NCBI GenBank assembly: GCA_026396385.1
Contig: JAPLWV010000012.1
Location: forward strand, 1 to 48,525
Reading direction: 5' to 3'
DNA from: Microcaldota archaeon
Lineage (GTDB): Archaea > Micrarchaeota > Micrarchaeia > Burarchaeales > Fermentimicrarchaeaceae
DNA length: 48,525 nt
A program made the position numbers and the translations under genes. Under the pieces are notes generated by a model. That model worked only from the letters and a program-made list of their open reading frames with translations. It did no database searches and was not told where the DNA came from. Positions 37,399 to 48,525 of this stretch are shown in pieces; position 1 is the first letter of the stretch, and each line of letters begins with the position of its first letter.

Positions 37399-37953
37399 AT
37401 GGAAAATATGGCACCAAAAAAAATGTTCTTGACTAAAGGTGTAGGGAAAGATAGGGATCCTTTATCTTCTTTTGAGCGCGCCTTGAAAGACGCTGGAATT
37501 GAGAAATGCAATCTAGTGAACGTTTCAAGCATTCTTCCTCCCAACTGCGAGGTAATGCCACGTGAGAGGGGAATTGAGCTACTTAAGCCGGGACAGATAA
37601 CCTTCGTGGTGATGAGCAGGAATTCATCGAACGAGCCAAACAGGCTCATAGCATCTTCCATTGGAGTTGCTATACCTGCCGACAGGTCCATGTACGGCTA
37701 CCTCAGCGAGTACCACTCCTTTGGGGAGACTGACGAGAAAGCCGGTGAGAAGGCGGAGGATCTGGCTGCGAGCATGCTTGCATCCACTCTTGGCATAGAC
37801 TTCGATGTGAAGCAGAGCTGGGATGAGAAGGAGCAGCTCTTCAAGCTCAGCGGAAAAATAGTCAAAACAAGGAATATCGCACAGTCAGCAATTGTTGACA
37901 AGGACGGAATGTGGATGACAGTTCTTTCCACTGCGGTTCTGCTTCTTGAGTAG
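37399..37953 (+). CDS. pdaD: pyruvoyl-dependent arginine decarboxylase
   Basis: [16 protein letters not shown] self-cleavage Ser region. Confidence 0.93.
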   Translation: MENMAPKKMFLTKGVGKDRDPLSSFERALKDAGIEKCNLVNVSSILPPNCEVMPRERGIELLKPGQITFVVMSRNSSNEPNRLIASSIGVAIPADRSMYGYLSEYHSFGETDEKAGEKAEDLAASMLASTLGIDFDVKQSWDEKEQLFKLSGKIVKTRNIAQSAIVDKDGMWMTVLSTAVLLLE

Positions 37954-38010
37954 TTTAAAACCGATGAGAGACAACTCGGGGTGCATAAGCGCTGTGAAAT
38001 GCCCTTGATA

Positions 38011-40200
38011 CTAGTCCAGGAAATCCTGCGGTGTTGGAGGCTCTTTCTTGTCTCCTTTCCTCTCCCTTATCTGCCCCACTATCTTGTCCTGCAAATCTTT
38101 GGGCAGCCTCTCAAACCCTGCGTGTTCATAGTACCAGAGTGCCCTGCCCTGAGTTGCTCCTCTTATATCATCCGAGAACCCGAACATGTCCGCAACAGGC
38201 ACCTTTGCAGTTAGCGTCACAATTTCCTCTTCCTGCTGTATATCCAGGATCTGACCTCTCCTTGCCTGCACCTGAGCTATTATCGGACCCATGTATTCCT
38301 GAGGAGCCTGAACAAGCAGCTTCTGCTTTGGCTCGAGAAGAACAGTTCCTGCTATAAGCATAGCAGCGTATATGGGTCTCTTTATTGCAGGTATTATCTG
38401 GGCAGGACCCCTGTGAACAGGATCCTCATGAATTGTAGCATCTGTTATTTTCACCTTGACCCCCATCACTTTCTCCTTTGCCAGTGGTCCAAGGTTCACC
38501 GCTTCCTCAAAACCCTGCATGAGGAGCTCCATCACTTCATTCATATACTGAATTCCCCTTGTCATATCGATGAGGACGCACTTGTTGGAAACATCCTTGA
38601 CATTCTTCGCCTCTTCCCTGTTCATTCCGCCCTCTATGAAGACGTCAACCAGTTTCTTTCCTTTGGGCTTTCCATCGGGAATCTCACCCTCAACCATCTT
38701 CTTGTAGACTCCTTCCTCGAGGGGCTCAACAATAACCTTGAATTTGCTGTGCTTGTTCGGTGACTTACCCTCAACAGGCCCTGCAGAACCGATGATGTTT
38801 TCCCTGTAGACCACGATTGGTTTTGAGGTCTCTATCTCAATCTTCGCATCCTTCAGCAGCTTGTATTCTATAATCTCCAAGTGAAGCTCGCCCATCCCAG
38901 ATATGAGGTGCTCGCCGGTCTCCTGATTTATCTCAATCTTTATGGTGGGATCCTCCTTCGCGAGCCTTCTGAGCGCCTCGACAAGTTTTACCAGGTCCTT
39001 GGTGTTCTTGGCTTCTATTGATTTTGTGACAACTGGCTCAGAGGAGTGCTTTATCTGCTCGAATGGCTCTATCTTCTCCTCGCTCACAGTCTCTCCAACA
39101 TAGAGATTGCGGAGCCCAACGACTGCAGCTATGTTTCCAGCCGGGACCTCGTCCACCATAACCCTGTCCGGCCCCATGTATACTCCAACCTGCTGGATTT
39201 TCTCAACTGAGAGAGTCGATGCAATATTCACCTCAACCCCTTTCTTTGCAGTCCCTGAGAAAACTCTTCCGACTCCTACCTCGCCGGCATGCTCATCCAT
39301 CACAACTCCGAATATTATCATGCACAGCTTGCCTTTGGGGTCGCAATTGATCATGTCCTTCCCAGAAGTGCTGTTCAAATCGCCTTTCCAGAGAGTTTGA
39401 ATTCTGTACTTCTGCGCAACTGCGGGATTGGGAAGGTGAGTGATTGCCATCTCAAGCAATACTTCCTCAAGAGGTGCTTTTTCAACAAGCGATTTATGGT
39501 CCTCAACGCTGCAGTATTTGTATATATCCTTGAAAGTCAGCTTCGTCTTCTGCATGCAGGGGAAGCTCAGTCCCCACTTGTTGTAAGCAGAACCGAATGC
39601 CACATTGCCCTTCTCAACCTTTATGAGCCACTCCTCCTTGAATTCCTTGGAGCCATATCGGGTTATCAAATCATTTACAGACTTTATTATCTTGACAAGC
39701 CTCTCCTGCATGTCTTCAGGCCCCAATTTCAACTCATTTATCAGTCTGTCAATCTTGTTTATGAAGAGAACCGGTTTTGCTTTCTCCTTCATGGCCTGCC
39801 TCAAGACAGTTTCAGTCTGCGGCATAACCCCTTCCACTGAATCTATGACAAGTATAACACCGTCAATTGCCCTCATGGCTCTTGTGACATGCCCTCCGAA
39901 GTCTATGTGGCCTGGCGTGTCTATGAGGTTTACGAGGTAATCCTTTCCCCCATAGTGGAACCCCAGCGATATGTCTGATGCCTTTATTGTCATGCTCCTC
40001 TGCTGCTCTATCTCCTCCGAGTCCATCACTTTGAGCTCTCCTGCCAAATCCTTCGATATGAGTCCTGCACCTGCCACAAGCGAGTCAGTCAGTGTGGTTT
40101 TGCCATGGTCCACATGGGCGATTATTGCTACATTCCTTATATACTCTGGTCGGTACATGAGTTTCTGAATTTCTTCTACGACAAACTCCTTTCTGACCAT
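38011..40200 (-). CDS. translation elongation factor EF-2
   Basis: AHVDHGKTTLTDSL; DTPGHIDFGGHV; diphthamide loop HEDPVHRGPAQ; 729 aa. Confidence 0.97.
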   Translation of the reverse strand: MVRKEFVVEEIQKLMYRPEYIRNVAIIAHVDHGKTTLTDSLVAGAGLISKDLAGELKVMDSEEIEQQRSMTIKASDISLGFHYGGKDYLVNLIDTPGHIDFGGHVTRAMRAIDGVILVIDSVEGVMPQTETVLRQAMKEKAKPVLFINKIDRLINELKLGPEDMQERLVKIIKSVNDLITRYGSKEFKEEWLIKVEKGNVAFGSAYNKWGLSFPCMQKTKLTFKDIYKYCSVEDHKSLVEKAPLEEVLLEMAITHLPNPAVAQKYRIQTLWKGDLNSTSGKDMINCDPKGKLCMIIFGVVMDEHAGEVGVGRVFSGTAKKGVEVNIASTLSVEKIQQVGVYMGPDRVMVDEVPAGNIAAVVGLRNLYVGETVSEEKIEPFEQIKHSSEPVVTKSIEAKNTKDLVKLVEALRRLAKEDPTIKIEINQETGEHLISGMGELHLEIIEYKLLKDAKIEIETSKPIVVYRENIIGSAGPVEGKSPNKHSKFKVIVEPLEEGVYKKMVEGEIPDGKPKGKKLVDVFIEGGMNREEAKNVKDVSNKCVLIDMTRGIQYMNEVMELLMQGFEEAVNLGPLAKEKVMGVKVKITDATIHEDPVHRGPAQIIPAIKRPIYAAMLIAGTVLLEPKQKLLVQAPQEYMGPIIAQVQARRGQILDIQQEEEIVTLTAKVPVADMFGFSDDIRGATQGRALWYYEHAGFERLPKDLQDKIVGQIRERKGDKKEPPTPQDFLD

Positions 40201-40217
40201 AGAATCACCAAAGGAGA

Positions 40218-40820
40218 TTACCTGGCGCTCCTAGCCATTCTCTCAGTCTCATCCCTCTTCTTTATTGCATAGCTGTTCTGGTCGTTCTTTGCAGCAAGGG
40301 TAATTTCATCCGAAAGCGCCTGCGCGAGGGTCTTCTTCTTATCAAAAGCACCCATGATTGCAGCCAGGCTGAGGTTCCTCAGCGCCATGTCTAGCCTCCT
40401 GCTGGCTGAAACATCAACCGCAACCTGATAGGAGACACCTCCATACTGCACCCTTGTAGTATCCTCCCTTGGGGCAGTGTTCTGGATGGCATCAACAAGA
40501 ACCTGCACGGGGTTGAATTTGGTCGCCTTTGCTATTGAGTCGAAAGCCTCCTCCACAATTTTCATTGCCTTGAACTTCTTGCCCTGCAGCCTTCCGTGGG
40601 TCCTTATAACTTTGCCTGATGTTTTCTCACCAGTGCCTCCCCTCATGAGCTTGTTCACCAGCCTCTCCACAACATTCACCTTCATCTTCCCGAACTGCTT
40701 GTCCCCGTGCCTGCCGTGGGAGTGCGGTATTGAAACTGGAGTCAGATCAAGATACTTGCTGAGGCTTGGGTCAATGACCTTAACCTCTGATGTATCATAT
40801 TTTCCGAAAATCTTTTCCAT
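40218..40820 (-). CDS. rps7: 30S ribosomal protein S7 (uS7)
   Basis: NPVQVLVDAIQNTAPREDTTRVQYGGVSYQVAVDV. Confidence 0.96.
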   Translation of the reverse strand: MEKIFGKYDTSEVKVIDPSLSKYLDLTPVSIPHSHGRHGDKQFGKMKVNVVERLVNKLMRGGTGEKTSGKVIRTHGRLQGKKFKAMKIVEEAFDSIAKATKFNPVQVLVDAIQNTAPREDTTRVQYGGVSYQVAVDVSASRRLDMALRNLSLAAIMGAFDKKKTLAQALSDEITLAAKNDQNSYAIKKRDETERMARSAR

Positions 40821-40825
40821 TGAAA

Positions 40826-41254
40826 CTACCTCTTTGGCTTCTCCCTCTTTCCAACTCTCACGTCTTCAAGCGGTACGCCGTTTACGGCAACTACTTTATG
40901 CCTCACTCCAGGTATGGAACCCATCTGCCCCCTCTGGGAGCCTCCAAGTCCCTCCACTGTTACCTCATCGTGCTCATCTATGAAGCTTATTGCACCGTCT
41001 TTTGGAGCGAAAGCAGTGATTACCTTGCCGCTCCTTATGAGCTGAACTTTCACGCATTTTATAAGACCGGAGTGAGGCTGCTTCTGCTCAAGAGCCTTCT
41101 TTTCCAAAACAATTCCCTTGGCCTGGGGAGAACCTTCAAGTGGGTCGAACTTATCCTTAAGCCTAAGCTTTTTCCTCTTCCAGGATTTTTTCAACCATCT
41201 CATCTTCTTTCTTCTCCTCTGCATATCCCTTCCTGCAAATTCTCCTAGTCCCAT
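40826..41254 (-). CDS. rps12: 30S ribosomal protein S12 (uS12), atypical decoding loops
   Basis: [59 protein letters not shown]. Confidence 0.95.
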   Translation of the reverse strand: MGLGEFAGRDMQRRRKKMRWLKKSWKRKKLRLKDKFDPLEGSPQAKGIVLEKKALEQKQPHSGLIKCVKVQLIRSGKVITAFAPKDGAISFIDEHDEVTVEGLGGSQRGQMGSIPGVRHKVVAVNGVPLEDVRVGKREKPKR

Positions 41255-41263
41255 ACAAGCACC

Positions 41264-41680
41264 TTAGATCAATTTTAAATCCATGTTGAAGTATCTCTGC
41301 ATCAGCATCCTTGCCAGCTTGACTCTCTCACCATTCCTCCCAATTGCGGCACCCCTGTCACGGGGGTCAACGGTCACATAGGCAACCTTGCCGCCATCTG
41401 CTTCCTCAATTTTGAGGTTTTTTATTTCGATGCTGGAGAATATATTCCTTACGAATCTCTCCGGGTCATCCGCATGCTCAACAACGTCAACCTTTCTCTT
41501 GAAAGCATCCTTGACGCGCATTATTGCGCTTCCGCCCTTCCCAATTGCCCTTCCGAGCTCACCTTCGCTCACGACGAAAACTGCACTGTCTTTGCTTATC
41601 ACGCAGTCCCTCACCGATGCGCCAGTAAGTTGCTGGAAGAGCGAGATGCATTTTATGTCGTCATTGTTCAACTTTACCAA
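41264..41680 (-). CDS. nusA: NusA-like KH-domain transcription factor
   Basis: GRAIGKGGSAIMRV and GAAIGRNGERVKLA KH motifs, between rps12 and L30e. Confidence 0.93.
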   Translation of the reverse strand: MVKLNNDDIKCISLFQQLTGASVRDCVISKDSAVFVVSEGELGRAIGKGGSAIMRVKDAFKRKVDVVEHADDPERFVRNIFSSIEIKNLKIEEADGGKVAYVTVDPRDRGAAIGRNGERVKLARMLMQRYFNMDLKLI

Positions 41681-41684
41681 GCAA

Positions 41685-41984
41685 TCACTTCACGAGCTCT
41701 AGTACGTTTGAGTTTCCGGGGTCATGTATGCTCAATGCAGAAATCGGGAATGGCTTTCCGCATAAGGAGCCTAACTCCAGAGAAGTCTCGCTGGACATAT
41801 AGACAGCCGTTTTGGACAACTTAGAATAATATGTAATATCTTCTTTAAATTTCTTTGGGCAATTGCTTGAGATAATTATCAGTCTTGCCTCTCCGCTTGA
41901 AGCGAGGCGCAGGGCGCTCTTCACTCCGAAATCCACTTTTCCTGTATCCACGGCCATTCTTATTGCTTTATCTATACCCGCCAT
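41685..41984 (-). CDS. rpl30e: 50S ribosomal protein L30e
   Basis: MAGIDKAIRMAVDTGKVDFGVKSALRLASSGEARLIIISSNCP; ORF opens at 42002. Confidence 0.93.
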   Translation of the reverse strand: MAGIDKAIRMAVDTGKVDFGVKSALRLASSGEARLIIISSNCPKKFKEDITYYSKLSKTAVYMSSETSLELGSLCGKPFPISALSIHDPGNSNVLELVK

Positions 41985-41988
41985 CTGA

Positions 41989-45538
<3,550 letters not shown>

Positions 45539-45542
45539 CCTA

Positions 45543-47390
45543 TCACGCCTTGTCTTTCAGAATAATTCTTGGGAACACCCCAATTGCCTTTATCTCGTCC
45601 AACAGAAGCTTGAATGCATAGCTTATCTCGATTGCATAGAGTTCATTTGATTCCGAGCACAGGGGGCAGTAGCTCTTGTTCCTTATGTAATCTGTGACTG
45701 CAACAGAGCCGCATTTGGCGCATACGAGCTCGGTGGTCTTGTCAGACTCCTCTAGCATCCTCTCCTTGAGAAGCATGCTTGCTCCATGGCCTATGAGGCA
45801 GTCTCTTTCCATCTCGCCAAACCTTAGACCGCCCTCCCTTGCCCTTCCCTCAGTCGGCTGGTGGGTGAGAAGCTGGACAGGTCCTCTGCTCCTCACATGC
45901 ATCTTGTTTGAAACCAGATGATGCAGCTTCTGGTAGTAAACAACTCCGATGAATATCTCCGCGTTTATCGCCTCTCCGCTTATTCCATCATAAAGCCTCT
46001 CCTCTCCGTTCTTCTTGAAGCCGTAGTTCTCAAGTATTTTTGAGAAGCTTTCCTCCTTGTCTCCGTTGAATGCCGTCGCATCCATTGTTTTTCCATTCAT
46101 GCAGGCAGCCTTTCCTCCTAGCATCTCTAGTATGTGGCCTGCAGTCATCCTTGATGGAATTGCGTGTGGGTTTATTATTAAATCGGGAACTACTCCCTGC
46201 TCGCTGAATGGCATATCTTCTTGGTTTGCCAGCAGGCCTATAACCCCCTTCTGCCCATGCCTTGAAGCGAACTTGTCTCCGGGCTCAGGCACTTTCACGC
46301 TTCTTACCTTAACCTTGACGAGCTTATTTCCTGATGGACTTTCGGTAAGCAGGATCGAATCAACAAAACCCTCCTCGCCCTCTTTCACAACCGCGGAGTT
46401 CTCCCTCTTCTTCTCCTCGGCAATGCCAAATCCGCTGACCTCCTCCAAGAATCTTGGTGGTGAAGTTTTTCCGACGAGCACGTCCCTTGCTTTCACTTCT
46501 GCCTCTGGGAATATTATGCCATCCTCTCCAAGCTTGGAGTACATGGCTTCCTCCCTGTAGCCTGCAACCGTAGGCTGGGGAATCTCGAACTTGTCCTTCT
46601 GACCTCCGGGGTATCTCCTCTCCTCCGTCTCATAAGTCTTGTAGAAGGCAGACCTCGCCAGAGCCCTGTCGACTGAATTCCTGTTCATCACAACCCCGTC
46701 TCCCATATTGTATCCGTAGTAAGTGGCAACTGCAACTACGAAGTTCTGGCCGGCTGGTCTTTTTGAGAATTTAAGGGTTCTGTAAGGCCTTGACTGAACA
46801 AGCGGTGCCTGTGGGTAGTACATGATGTGCGCCCTTGAATCCATCCTCAGGTTGAAATTGCTCGCATAGAGACCAAGGGACTGCTTGCTCATTGCACAAG
46901 CCATTGTAATCCTTGGTGATGAATTGTATTCCGGGAAGGGCAACTGGGCAACGGTAACTCCAACTATCGAAACAGGGTCTATCTCAAGGTGGGTGTGCTC
47001 CTCGGTGAGCTCCTCCTCTCTTGTAGCAACATAGGCATTCTCCTCTTCCTCTGCATCCAGGTATTCTATAATGCCGTTGCTCACAAAGTATTCCCAGGTG
47101 ACCTCCTTCTTCCCCAGCTTTTCAACTATTTCCGACGTGAGCTTGCTCTTTCCATTCTCAACAATAATATAGGGCCTTCTTGCCCTTCCGCTGTCCGTGT
47201 TTATGTAGAGTGATTTTTCCCTCGGGAAGTGGGCGAAGTTGACCTGCTTGTTTATTATGCCAGTCCTCCTCTTCTCCCGGAGCGAGTCCACTAGTTTGCC
47301 ACCATTCTCATGAAATCCAAGAAGTCTACCATTCAGGTATACGGCAGTCTTATGCTTCGTTTTTTCCATATAATCACTCAATTTTGACAT
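45543..47390 (-). CDS. rpoB1: RNA polymerase subunit B'
   Basis: GDKFASRHGQKGVIG, PHAIPSRMTAGH; 615 aa. Confidence 0.97.
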   Translation of the reverse strand: MSKLSDYMEKTKHKTAVYLNGRLLGFHENGGKLVDSLREKRRTGIINKQVNFAHFPREKSLYINTDSGRARRPYIIVENGKSKLTSEIVEKLGKKEVTWEYFVSNGIIEYLDAEEEENAYVATREEELTEEHTHLEIDPVSIVGVTVAQLPFPEYNSSPRITMACAMSKQSLGLYASNFNLRMDSRAHIMYYPQAPLVQSRPYRTLKFSKRPAGQNFVVAVATYYGYNMGDGVVMNRNSVDRALARSAFYKTYETEERRYPGGQKDKFEIPQPTVAGYREEAMYSKLGEDGIIFPEAEVKARDVLVGKTSPPRFLEEVSGFGIAEEKKRENSAVVKEGEEGFVDSILLTESPSGNKLVKVKVRSVKVPEPGDKFASRHGQKGVIGLLANQEDMPFSEQGVVPDLIINPHAIPSRMTAGHILEMLGGKAACMNGKTMDATAFNGDKEESFSKILENYGFKKNGEERLYDGISGEAINAEIFIGVVYYQKLHHLVSNKMHVRSRGPVQLLTHQPTEGRAREGGLRFGEMERDCLIGHGASMLLKERMLEESDKTTELVCAKCGSVAVTDYIRNKSYCPLCSESNELYAIEISYAFKLLLDEIKAIGVFPRIILKDKA

Positions 47391-48525
47391 TCATCTTCTT
47401 CAGCAGACCCTCGATTGTGGCTTCGTTTTCACCTGTCGATATGTCGCAGAGTAGAGACATGTTCTTCACAAGTGCGCATGAGGGGCCTTCAGGTGATTCG
47501 TTAGGGCAGAGCTTGCCCCAGTGCGTCCCGTGAAGGTCTCTTGCCTTGAAGTGCGGGTGCCTCCTGCTGAGTGGTGAAATTATTCTCCTAAGATGTGAAA
47601 CAGTTGAGAGATAGTTGGTTCTGTCAAGCAACTGCGAAACTCCCGTCTGCCCAGCGATCCAGTTGCCTGTCGCCATTGAGTACCTTATCCTCTCAGTAAG
47701 CGCATCGGGCCTCACAAGAGTCTGTATGACCAGCTTTCTGCCCCTTGCAGATGCTCTCTCAACCTGATAGGCGATATCTTTTATCAGGAACTGGAAGGCA
47801 TACCTGAAGAGCTCCTCCATCAAATTTCCAGCGAGCTTTATCCTCTTGTTCGCATAATGGTCCTTGTCATCAGATGCTGTATTTCCGCATGCGACTTCTA
47901 TTGCCTTCTCAGTCATCTTGCAGAGGTAGTATGCTTTCGCAATCCTCATGCTCGGCTCCACACTGATGTGCGGCAGGAGGTAGTTGTCAAGCAGTATCTC
48001 AGCCCTCTTGAGCTGGTACACCTTAGCCTGCCCGACAGCAGCTTTCTTTCCAATTGCCTCAAGTGCATTCTGGGTTCCTGTAGTCTGATCAACTTCCATA
48101 TTGAGCAGCATGTCATTCTGCACTTCAAGTTCGTCGCTGAATGAGTTGAGTATCTCCTGATTCGGATGCAGACCAAGCGCTCTCAGCACAGTTATCAGGT
48201 TCAAATCCTTTGGCGCTGCTGGGAAGACCACTGAAAGCTCCCCATTGGTGCTCCTCTCCACAACGCACCTTGCCCTGAAGCCAAATCTTGTAGAGAAAAC
48301 TTTTGAAGTAATGAGCGCTCCATCCTTCTCCTTTGAAACCATTATCCTGTTTGGAGCCAAATCTTCTATGCTGACGAGCACCCTCTCGCTTCCGTTTATT
48401 ATGAAGTAACCGCCTGGGTCTTGCGGGTCCTCCCCTGCTTCAATCAACTCGTCCTCAGTCATGTTGTCCAGATGGCACAGCTTTGATTTAAGCATCACAG
48501 GAAGTTCCCCGATGAATACCTCCTG
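47374..48525 (-). CDS. rpoB2: RNA polymerase subunit B'' (partial, 5' end beyond window)
   Basis: Frame stays open to window end (..EVFIGELPVMLKSKLCHL..), GGYFIINGSERVL; track Met is internal. Confidence 0.96.
   Translation of the reverse strand, partial: QEVFIGELPVMLKSKLCHLDNMTEDELIEAGEDPQDPGGYFIINGSERVLVSIEDLAPNRIMVSKEKDGALITSKVFSTRFGFRARCVVERSTNGELSVVFPAAPKDLNLITVLRALGLHPNQEILNSFSDELEVQNDMLLNMEVDQTTGTQNALEAIGKKAAVGQAKVYQLKRAEILLDNYLLPHISVEPSMRIAKAYYLCKMTEKAIEVACGNTASDDKDHYANKRIKLAGNLMEELFRYAFQFLIKDIAYQVERASARGRKLVIQTLVRPDALTERIRYSMATGNWIAGQTGVSQLLDRTNYLSTVSHLRRIISPLSRRHPHFKARDLHGTHWGKLCPNESPEGPSCALVKNMSLLCDISTGENEATIEGLLKKMNVKIE

Overview
Archaeal chromosome segment, almost wholly protein-coding and dominated by information-processing genes. 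Main blocks, left to right: enolase/NAC/S3Ae/S15/HAM1/ValS (minus strand); a sulfide-dependent homocysteine cluster (DUF39-CBS, NIL-ferredoxin, UPF0280); tRNA-His and an HxlR regulator; aCPSF1/FttA, proteasome beta and FKBP; tdh-kbl; a lone HExxH protein next to a TPR-AAA+ ATPase; a pilus-like locus (TadC/FlaJ-like protein facing seven overlapping minus-strand genes, several with class III signal peptides); thyX; a tRNA-Leu...tRNA-Thr interval with a GNAT gene, L40e (52 aa, below the ORF-track cutoff) and a probable decayed IS605/TnpB 3' end; glmS; pdxST; tRNA-Pro; cysteine desulfurase; a CPHC thioredoxin-like membrane protein; pdaD; and the block EF-2/S7/S12/NusA/L30e/rpoA2/rpoA1/rpoB1/rpoB2 (rpoB2 runs off the right edge). 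Split rpoA and rpoB subunits, S3Ae, L40e, aCPSF1, PdaD and class III pilins make it archaeal; I cannot assign a lineage from sequence alone. No CRISPR array, rRNA or intact transposon seen. Best leads: S12 (uS12) with both decoding-centre loops altered (PNSA to PHSG, GDIPGVR to GSIPGVR), the ATPase-less pilin operon, the HExxH/TPR-AAA neighbours, a DUF39 enzyme lacking its usual N-terminal Cys, and the TnpB/omega-RNA-like remnant.
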